Positions 7,069-12,266 of a DNA stretch of 16,281 nucleotides are shown here, in pieces. Both the position numbers and the translations under genes were made by a program. The notes under the pieces are model-generated. The model ran no database searches, was not told the DNA's origin, and saw only the letters and a program-made list of their open reading frames with translations. Source of the DNA: Chlamydiota bacterium (lineage in GTDB: Bacteria > Chlamydiota > Chlamydiia > Chlamydiales > SM23-39); NCBI GenBank assembly GCA_021772165.1, contig JAJFMM010000069.1, forward strand, positions 1 through 16,281, in the 5' to 3' direction. Positions within the stretch are counted from its first letter, which is position 1, and the number at the start of each line of letters is the position of its first letter.

Positions 7069-7724
7069 ACTTGCTTATCCAGTCGTTGCTGAAGAGAACG
7101 GATCTGCTTTTTCAGCGCCTCTGTATCTGTCTGATACTTACGCTGCACACCGGATAGCTTATCCTCATACTTCTCTTTCACTCGAGACGCTTCGCGCTTG
7201 TAGCGCTCCAGCTCTTTTTCGAGAGACTCCTGAGCACTCTCTTTTTTAGCTTCCGCTTGTTCATTCTGCAGCTCTTTTTCCGCCGCAGCCTGTAGACGCT
7301 CAAAAGTAGCCTCAGGGAAGACCACACCATTGATCCTTGAGAAGAGAAACGCATTCATAGCGCCGAAATTCTCAGCAGCACCCTCGAGCACCTGCTCAGA
7401 TTCGCTCTCCGTCAACGACGTAATCTCAGAAAATTCTGGATTGATCGCAGCTAGGCGCTTGGCAAAGTGCTGATAAAGGTCACCATTTTTGAAAACCCAG
7501 CGATTCACGGCCCACTCTACGAGCTGCTCTTCTCCGGCTAGAAGCTCCTTCTCATAGACTTCAAAGATCTCGTCTTGAGTAATCTTTTTTAGAGGACGCG
7601 AGCCAAAATGTGTCTTGTAAAAAATTTTATCGGCACTGAGATGGTCAGTCTTGATATCCTTCTTGATAGCATGTAAAATTTGAGTCATCCAGGGCTGGAC
7701 GAGGGTAAACGGATTATTTTGCAT
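7065..7724 (-). CDS. Chlamydial coiled-coil protein of unknown function, 219 residues
   Basis: No enzyme motif is visible. The start is the ATG at 7722-7724, preceded by AAGGAG at 8 bases; a longer open frame to 7781 lacks such a site. Residues 1-~135 look globular, with aromatic-rich stretches such as EWAVNRWVFKNGDLYQHF. Residues ~140-216 are heavily charged (Glu, Lys, Gln, Arg) with heptad-like Leu/Ala spacing and are probably a coiled coil. There is no signal peptide or membrane segment. It is the first gene of a unit with tadA (4-base overlap) and the 73-residue gene, and is divergent from rpsO. By position it corresponds to C. trachomatis CT845 as I recall that map. A regulatory or scaffolding role is possible but not shown. 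Confidence 0.85.
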   Translation of the reverse strand: MQNNPFTLVQPWMTQILHAIKKDIKTDHLSADKIFYKTHFGSRPLKKITQDEIFEVYEKELLAGEEQLVEWAVNRWVFKNGDLYQHFAKRLAAINPEFSEITSLTESESEQVLEGAAENFGAMNAFLFSRINGVVFPEATFERLQAAAEKELQNEQAEAKKESAQESLEKELERYKREASRVKEKYEDKLSGVQRKYQTDTEALKKQIRSLQQRLDKQV

Positions 7725-7806
7725 AATGAGGTCTCCTTTTAGGTGAAAAATATAGCAGGTGAGCTTTGAAAAACGCGACAAAAATCCCAGAGCCGCAAAT
7801 GGTTGA

Positions 7807-7835
7807 TTGCCTCTATTTAGATTTTAGGGTACAAT
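7807..7835 (+). promoter_or_regulatory. Sigma70-type promoter of rpsO-pnp
   Basis: TTGCCT (7807-7812), a 17-base spacer and TACAAT (7830-7835) match the consensus at 4 of 6 and 5 of 6 positions with ideal spacing. Transcription would start near 7842, leaving a leader of about 38 bases before rpsO. On the opposite strand a TATATT hexamer near 7750 may serve the divergent coiled-coil-tadA unit, but it lacks a good -35. Confidence 0.65.
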
Positions 7836-7879
7836 CCATAGCGTAAACGCCTAAAACTTCACACGGAGAGCTTCCCCCA

Positions 7880-8149
7880 ATGTCACTAGATAAGGGTACT
7901 AAGGAAGAAATTACCAAAAAATTTCAGTTGCACGAGAAAGACACCGGTTCTGCTGATGTCCAAATCGCTATTCTAACCGAGCGCATCGCTGAACTCACCG
8001 AGCACCTGAAGTTGGCACCGAAGGACCACAGCTCCCGGCTAGCGCTATTGAAGCTTGTTGGCCAACGTCGCAAGCTGCTTGACTATCTTAACTCAACGGA
8101 CACAAAACGTTACCAAAACTTGATCGTCCGCCTGAACCTAAGAAAGTAA
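7880..8149 (+). CDS. rpsO: 30S ribosomal protein S15
   Basis: S15 binds the central domain of 16S rRNA early in assembly and contacts the large subunit. The 89 residues match the family length exactly. They contain the diagnostic DTGSADVQIAILTERI (residues ~19-34), the DHSSRLALLKLVGQRRKLLDYL helix (about 49-70) and the terminal LIVRLNLRK. GGAG lies 11 bases before the ATG, a somewhat long spacing. It is followed by pnp after 208 structured bases without a terminator, the classic rpsO-pnp pairing. In E. coli S15 represses its own translation through the leader; nothing here proves that for this organism. Confidence 0.98.
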   Translation: MSLDKGTKEEITKKFQLHEKDTGSADVQIAILTERIAELTEHLKLAPKDHSSRLALLKLVGQRRKLLDYLNSTDTKRYQNLIVRLNLRK

Positions 8150-8158
8150 AGAATTCAC

Positions 8159-8300
8159 TGTACCGCACAGATGTGCGGTACAAGTCGCTGGAGATCGGTT
8201 CTCCAGCATTGATTTCAGGCAGGAGTGCAAGTCGTTAGAAAGCAGAAACAAGCCCTGGGGGTATTGTTTTAACCAATAGGTCTTCTTTCTGATTTCTATC
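8159..8300 (+). promoter_or_regulatory. pnp leader: Structured rpsO-pnp intercistronic leader (three stem-loops)
   Basis: Three stems follow one another. Stem 1 is a perfect 10-bp stem, 8159-8168 with 8173-8182, around a 4-base loop. Stem 2 is a perfect 8-bp stem, 8187-8194 with 8200-8207, around a 5-base loop. Stem 3 is a long imperfect stem, 8234-8252 with 8282-8300 (16 of 19 pairs). Its loop holds a smaller stem, 8262-8266 with 8274-8278. None is followed by a T-run, so read-through into pnp is expected. In E. coli, RNase III cuts a stem in this same position and PNPase then degrades its own leader. The layout is consistent with that mode of autoregulation, which is inference here. Confidence 0.6.
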
Positions 8301-8357
8301 TTCTCTGGATTCCATCCTCAAATCGCTCCCTCCAACCTTTCCTAATCCAAGGAATTC

Positions 8358-10460
8358 ATGAATAAAGACTCAATTACAGTATCCGTCGGCGGCAAAACCC
8401 TGAAATTCGAATCAGGAAAAGTAGCAAGACAAGCCAACGGCTCCGTTATGCTTTATTGCGATGACACCGTCATCCTAGCAACAGCCTGCGCAGCCTCAGC
8501 GCCAAGCGAAGGCCTCGACTTTTTACCACTACGTGTAGATTACCAAGAAAGATACTCATCCGTTGGCCGTACAGCCGGTGGATTCATCAAGCGAGAAGGA
8601 CGTCCGACCGAACGAGAAGCACTTGTATCGCGTATGATCGACAGACCGCTTCGCCCAATGTTCGAAGAGGGTTACTACACAGAAACACAAGTACTCTCCT
8701 ACGTATATTCTTATGATGGCGTATGCACTCCTGACGTGCTGGCGATCTGCGCAGCTTCTGCAGCACTTGTTTTGAGCAACATCCCGCTCATCAAGCCGAT
8801 CGGCGCTGTGAGAGTTGGATACCTGGACGACAAATTCATCGTCAATCCAACCATCGAAGAGATGAAAACATCGAAACTCGACCTCGTTCTAGCTGGAACA
8901 GAAGATGCAATCCTGATGATTGAAGGCTATTGCGACTTCCTTTCTGAAGAGCAAGTGATCGAAGCGATTGAAACAGGACACAAAGCGATCAGCGAAATCT
9001 GCATACAGCTTGGCAAATGGCGTGAAAAAATCGGCGCACCGAAAAATCGCAAAGGCCTCCGCGTCATTCCACAAGAAGCGAAAGACGCAGTCCACACCTT
9101 CTGCAACGACAGACTCAAAACAGCACTTCTTATCGCGGGCAAGCAAGAGCGCGACACGACGATTGGACTTCTTAAAGAAGAGATGATCGCAGAACTTCTA
9201 CCTGAGACAGACGCTAAGTTCAAAAAGCATGAAGTCATGCCTATATTCAAGAGCTTACAAGCCTCTCTCATGCGCAACATGATCCTCGACAGCAAAAAAC
9301 GTATCGATGGACGAGCGCTCAACGAAGTCAGAAATATTGATGTAGAACAGTCTATCCTACCTCGCACACACGGCAGCTCACTCTTCACACGTGGAGAGAC
9401 ACAAGCGATTGCAGTGTGCACGCTCGGCGGCGAGACCAACGCACAGCGCTACGAAGATCTACACGGCGATAAAACACGCCGTTTCTATCTCCAATACTTC
9501 TTCCCTCCCTTCTCGGTTGGCGAAGTTGGACGAATGGGGGCACCTGGACGCCGCGAAATCGGCCACGGCAAGCTAGCAGAAAGATCTCTCGCAGCTACGC
9601 TACCTAAACAAGAAGACTTCCCGTACGTTATCCGTATTGAGTCAAACATCACAGAGTCTAACGGCTCTTCTTCGATGGCCTCAGTATGCGGCGGCTGCCT
9701 AGCGATGATGGATGCAGGCGTACCGATCAAGCGCCCTGTTTCAGGTATTGCAATGGGCCTAGTCCTCGAAGGAGATCGCTTTGCGATCCTCTCTGACATC
9801 CTCGGCACAGAAGATGCTCTTGGAGATATGGACTTTAAAATCACGGGTGACGAGAACGGCATCACGGCATTCCAGATGGACATCAAGATCGAAGGCATTA
9901 CGCATGAGATCATGAAAAGCGCCCTTGCACAAGCGAAAGACGGACGCGTCCATATTCTTCGCAAGATGCTAGAAGCTTGTCCTAAGTCTCGCGAAGAGAT
10001 GTCAACATTTGCACCACGTATTGAAGTCATACAGATCAAGCCAAGTAAGATTGGCGTTGTTATCGGACCGGGCGGAAAGCAGATCCGAGCGATCGTTGAA
10101 GAGACTGGCGTACAGATCGACATCAATGATGACGGATTGGTTAGCATCGCATCGACCAACGGTGAGTCGATGGAGAGAGCTAAGCAGATCGTCATCAACC
10201 TTACCTCGGAAGCAGAGATTGGACAGACCTACCATGGAAAGATCGTCTCGATCGTTCCCTTCGGTTTCTTCGTCGAGATCTTCCCAGGAAAAGAGGGACT
10301 TTGCCACATTTCTGAGATCTCGCATCAGCGGATCCAGAATATCAATGACACCTCCTTCAAAGAAGGCGACAAGTTTGATGTCAAAGTGATCGACGTCAAC
10401 GACCGAGGCCAGATCAAACTAAGCCACAAAGTTCTGATCGAACAGCCTGCGCATAGCTAA
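8358..10460 (+). CDS. pnp: Polyribonucleotide nucleotidyltransferase (PNPase)
   Basis: PNPase degrades RNA 3' to 5' with phosphate, and as a trimer is a core enzyme of mRNA decay. The 700 residues show the full domain order: first RNase PH domain (~10-140), helical domain (~145-230), second, catalytic RNase PH domain (~300-545), KH domain (~550-615) with GPGG at 570-573, and S1 domain (~627-697). Catalytic Asp486, Asp492 and Lys494 in EDALGDMDFK agree with E. coli numbering. AAGGA lies 4 bases before the ATG. It is co-transcribed with rpsO and closed by a strong terminator. Confidence 0.98.
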   Translation: MNKDSITVSVGGKTLKFESGKVARQANGSVMLYCDDTVILATACAASAPSEGLDFLPLRVDYQERYSSVGRTAGGFIKREGRPTEREALVSRMIDRPLRPMFEEGYYTETQVLSYVYSYDGVCTPDVLAICAASAALVLSNIPLIKPIGAVRVGYLDDKFIVNPTIEEMKTSKLDLVLAGTEDAILMIEGYCDFLSEEQVIEAIETGHKAISEICIQLGKWREKIGAPKNRKGLRVIPQEAKDAVHTFCNDRLKTALLIAGKQERDTTIGLLKEEMIAELLPETDAKFKKHEVMPIFKSLQASLMRNMILDSKKRIDGRALNEVRNIDVEQSILPRTHGSSLFTRGETQAIAVCTLGGETNAQRYEDLHGDKTRRFYLQYFFPPFSVGEVGRMGAPGRREIGHGKLAERSLAATLPKQEDFPYVIRIESNITESNGSSSMASVCGGCLAMMDAGVPIKRPVSGIAMGLVLEGDRFAILSDILGTEDALGDMDFKITGDENGITAFQMDIKIEGITHEIMKSALAQAKDGRVHILRKMLEACPKSREEMSTFAPRIEVIQIKPSKIGVVIGPGGKQIRAIVEETGVQIDINDDGLVSIASTNGESMERAKQIVINLTSEAEIGQTYHGKIVSIVPFGFFVEIFPGKEGLCHISEISHQRIQNINDTSFKEGDKFDVKVIDVNDRGQIKLSHKVLIEQPAHS

Positions 10461-10471
10461 AAAATCTTCTT

Positions 10472-10511
10472 ACGGGATTGGCTGCTCTTGCAACCAATCC
10501 CGTCTTTTCTT
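10472..10511 (+). terminator. Intrinsic terminator of rpsO-pnp
   Basis: A perfect 10-bp stem pairs acgggattgg (10472-10481) with ccaatcccgt (10494-10503). Inside it TGC/GCA can add three more pairs with a TCTT loop. The T-rich tract CTTTTCTT follows at once. It lies 11 bases after the pnp stop. Its 3' half is repeated exactly at 12228-12244. Confidence 0.85.
10487..10503 (+). repeat. Left copy of a 17-base direct repeat bounding the accessory segment
   Basis: The 17 bases cttgcaaccaatcccgt occur here, as loop and 3' arm of the pnp terminator, and again at 12228-12244. After both copies come a T-run, a similar cac/cat-aat stretch and TTATG. The two copies are 1741 bases apart. Confidence 0.85.
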
Positions 10512-10869
10512 GCACAATCCCCCCTTAAGGCCTTATGGGGCAATTACTTATCGAGTTCTCGGTTAGAAATGTACAAAACTGCGCAATATTCGCCTGAGTT
10601 GCCTCAGAGTAATCTCTACTTCACTAGCGACCTTTGATTTCTTAAGTCGAGCAGTATTAACTTCTTTTAGGATCTCTAAACTCTGTAAGTCTTTTGTACT
10701 CGTTGATATGCAATCTCTCATTTTTCCGCATCTCATTTATAATCAATAACTTGTGTTTTTCAAAAAATAACGACTCTATATACCAATAATAAAGTAAAAT
10801 AAAAGATTTTAAAAAATTATCAATAATGTTATCCTATTACAATCTTTAAAACTCAAACAAGAGGAAACT
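10512..10869 (+). other. AT-rich intergenic region before the orphan gene
   Basis: No convincing gene is visible in either strand of these 358 bases. A palindrome around taaggcctta (10527-10536) is flanked by CCCC and GGGG and could fold, but has no T-run. The last ~150 bases become very AT-rich, unlike the surrounding coding sequence. They contain the putative promoter of the orphan gene: TACAAT at 10838-10843, 27 bases before the ATG, with a poor TTATCA at 15-base spacing. The composition is like that found upstream of acquired or virulence-associated genes, which is only suggestive. Confidence 0.5.
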
Positions 10870-11550
10870 ATGCCTATTATAAATATACCTAACCCTTCCA
10901 GCTCTCCAGGATACATCTCCACCTACGTGCAAGTGAATGAGTCTTCTGACGACTTCTGCTGTCGTTTGTTGTTCGATAGAAAAGTTTCGAACCAGCCGTA
11001 CACACCCAAATCGTCAAGGAATGCGTATACGCCTACAGCTTATGAGAAGCGCGTATCGGATAACGAGAAACGTCGGATAGCGGAATGTCAGTTGAGGGAC
11101 GCAAAGTATCCAAAGTTAGAGAAGGAAAGAGATAAGGCACGGTCTGTTTTTCTAAAAACAGATGTAGGCAGAACTGCTATGGCGAAACGAGATGCTGATA
11201 TCGCGGCAGGAAAAGTTTTATGTACGAATACCGGCGAGTACTACAACACGGTAGGAAGAAAAGTTCCTAGTTACACTCCCGCCTACCCTCCCGTTTTAAA
11301 TTCTTACCACTCATATAAAAATGCACTAATTGCTGATATCGCGGCAGGAAACATTTGGAGGGCGGAGAAGATCAACAGGCCCTCGACAGAGCCCGGCTTA
11401 TACACCCCGGCAGGAAAGCACATTGAATTCTGGGGACCAAACAGTGCCTACATACCTAATAGTCACTACAATCCTAAATGTGATTACATAGATAAACATA
11501 ACTTCCATCCTGAAGAAGATGAGTGCTGTGAAGGTTGCACTATATTGTAG
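10870..11550 (+). CDS. Orphan 226-residue protein with a CaaX-like C-terminus; possible secreted effector
   Basis: I recognise no family. AGAGGA 4-5 bases before the ATG supports the start. Residues 1-28 are rich in Ser, Pro, Ile and Asn with no hydrophobic signal peptide, compatible with type III secretion. The motif YTP occurs four times (44-46, 53-55, 135-137, 178-180). Residues 57-110 are charged and probably helical. ADIAAG occurs at 109-114 and 155-160, each followed by a G-x-Y-x(4)-G-(R/K) pattern, suggesting a duplicated unit of ~46 residues. The protein ends EEDECCEGCTIL. Cys223-Thr-Ile-Leu fits a CaaX prenylation box with Leu last (geranylgeranyl type), and Cys219/Cys220 are placed like palmitoylation sites. 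No membrane segment is visible. It lies alone in the repeat-bounded accessory segment. The host-prenylated effector idea is inference; a metal-binding Cys cluster is the alternative. Confidence 0.7.
   Translation: MPIINIPNPSSSPGYISTYVQVNESSDDFCCRLLFDRKVSNQPYTPKSSRNAYTPTAYEKRVSDNEKRRIAECQLRDAKYPKLEKERDKARSVFLKTDVGRTAMAKRDADIAAGKVLCTNTGEYYNTVGRKVPSYTPAYPPVLNSYHSYKNALIADIAAGNIWRAEKINRPSTEPGLYTPAGKHIEFWGPNSAYIPNSHYNPKCDYIDKHNFHPEEDECCEGCTIL
11193..11213 (+). repeat. In-gene direct repeat, copy 1
   Basis: A 21-base exact repeat beginning tgctgatatcgcggcagg recurs at 11331-11351, 138 bases (46 codons) later and in frame. It encodes ADIAAG both times. Identity at the DNA level suggests a fairly recent or conserved internal duplication in the orphan gene. 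Confidence 0.85.
11331..11351 (+). repeat. In-gene direct repeat, copy 2
   Basis: This is the second exact copy of the 21-base repeat at 11193-11213. It encodes residues 155-160 of the orphan protein. Flanking sequence has diverged much more than the repeat itself. Confidence 0.85.
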
Positions 11551-11601
11551 TGCGCGCCGTTTTTCAAGGGGCGTTACTCAATGACTATTAATTTTTAACG
11601 C

Positions 11602-11670
11602 AAAGACGCCACGTCGTGAAGACGCAAAGATTATATATATTTCTTTGCGTCTTCGCGCTGTGGCGTCTTT
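11602..11670. repeat. Long inverted repeat (29-bp arms, 11-base AT loop), MITE/REP-like or bidirectional terminator
   Basis: Arms 11602-11630 and 11642-11670 match at 26 of 29 positions, around the loop ttatatatatt. Two of the three mismatches become G-U pairs in RNA. Each arm is built of short units related to aaagacgc. Such 'cgcaaagacgc' palindromes are familiar as dispersed repeats in various bacterial genomes, as I recall. The right arm ends at the base before the stop codon of the thioredoxin remnant. It lies 51 bases after the orphan gene, so it could also end transcription from both sides. Confidence 0.8.
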
Positions 11671-11930
11671 CTATTTCGCGCGCATTGACTCGAATTGAGC
11701 GATTTTCGCATCGAAGGAATTCTTGGATAATACATCCGTTGTTTTCAGGACAGGCGTCGGGTTGCTCGGCAGCAGAAAAAGAATCGTCGGTAGATGCGTT
11801 ACTCCATAGTGGCTGGCGAGATCGGGCTGCTCATCGATGTTGATCTTCACAAAGCGGATTCGGATAGTTGGCACTGGCCTCGCCTACAATAGGCGCTATT
11901 TTGAGGGGCAAGGTGAGTACCATTTTTGCT
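11671..11930 (-). pseudogene. Decayed thioredoxin gene
   Basis: An open frame of 67 codons (11671-11874) encodes the second half of a thioredoxin: FVKINIDEQPDLASHYGVTHLPTILFL, including the cis-proline motif (LPT), then a weaker C-terminal helix. The redox CxxC half is missing from this frame. Just upstream, in another frame, 11858-11896 encodes APIVGEASANYPN, which is what should precede RFVKI in a thioredoxin. One extra base at about 11857 explains the break. Farther upstream a third frame reads WYSPC (11908-11922), possibly a relic of WCxPC with the first Cys changed to Tyr; this last step is speculative. From memory, Chlamydia has trxA close to aspS, as here. The left boundary is approximate. 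Confidence 0.7.
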
Positions 11931-12096
11931 CCAGCGTGGACCCCGGACCATCGATTGCCTGCGCACGATGGTGAGCATCTTTGGCAATGTGCGCGGAGTC
12001 TTCCTGGAGAGCCGCTGGATCACAGTCGAAGAAAAAGCAAAGTCTCTCTAGCGATTGATCCCGGCAGCTCCTGAAAACATTTTCTTTTTTCTTTGG
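11931..12096. other. Probable degenerate sequence between the thioredoxin remnant and a terminator
   Basis: Codons run open in several frames here but none gives a recognisable protein. One plus-strand frame, 11917-12054, encodes 45 residues ending GNVRGVFLESRWITVEEKAK and then a stop, 42 bases before a good plus-strand terminator. It may be the 3' end of a lost gene. A minus-strand frame over the same bases is also open. I cannot choose between them. Confidence 0.35.
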
Positions 12097-12126
12097 CTAT
12101 CACCCACTCTGGGTGGCAGTTTTTTT
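12097..12126 (+). terminator. Intrinsic terminator with no intact gene upstream
   Basis: A stem of 6 bp (caccca 12101-12106, tgggtg 12110-12115) with a CTC loop can be lengthened outward by a wobble pair and CT/AG. It is followed by seven T (12120-12126). It points along the plus strand, but the only intact plus-strand gene before it is the orphan, whose stop is 550 bases upstream. Confidence 0.65.
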
Positions 12127-12227
12127 GTCCCTATAAACTCGGCTTTTGCCGCCTTGTATTTTTACACACCGAATGAATGCTAAATAAATATCTAATCTTT
12201 TGAATAAATTTCCTCAGTCGAAGCACC

Positions 12228-12244
12228 CTTGCAACCAATCCCGT
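12228..12244 (+). repeat. Right copy of the 17-base direct repeat
   Basis: This is an exact copy of 10487-10503, the 3' half of the pnp terminator, here without the matching 5' arm. A TTTTT run follows and the aspS ATG comes 22 bases later. No ribosome binding site is visible before that ATG. The AT-rich bases before the repeat (12127-12227) may hold the aspS promoter, but I see no convincing hexamer pair. Confidence 0.85.
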
Positions 12245-12266
12245 TTTTCCACATAATTCTCTCCTT

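Noticed and set aside
7725..7781. Longer start of the coiled-coil protein at 7781
   Set aside because: The ATG at 7724 has AAGGAG at 8 bases; the upstream part coincides with the likely promoter and leader.
9485..10198. Minus-strand open frame of 237 codons inside pnp
   Set aside because: It is the complement of the catalytic PNPase domain; the Ser/Pro/Ile-rich translation mirrors pnp codon use and has no ribosome binding site.
10523..10540. Second terminator after pnp around taaggcctta
   Set aside because: The palindrome has essentially no loop and no T-run follows; the terminator at 10472-10511 is sufficient.
11602..11670. CRISPR array
   Set aside because: There is only one inverted pair of arms with no regularly spaced direct repeats and no cas genes nearby.
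11868..12074. Plus-strand open frame of 68 codons beyond the thioredoxin remnant
   Set aside because: Its translation resembles no protein, it overlaps the remnant in antisense and has no ribosome binding site.
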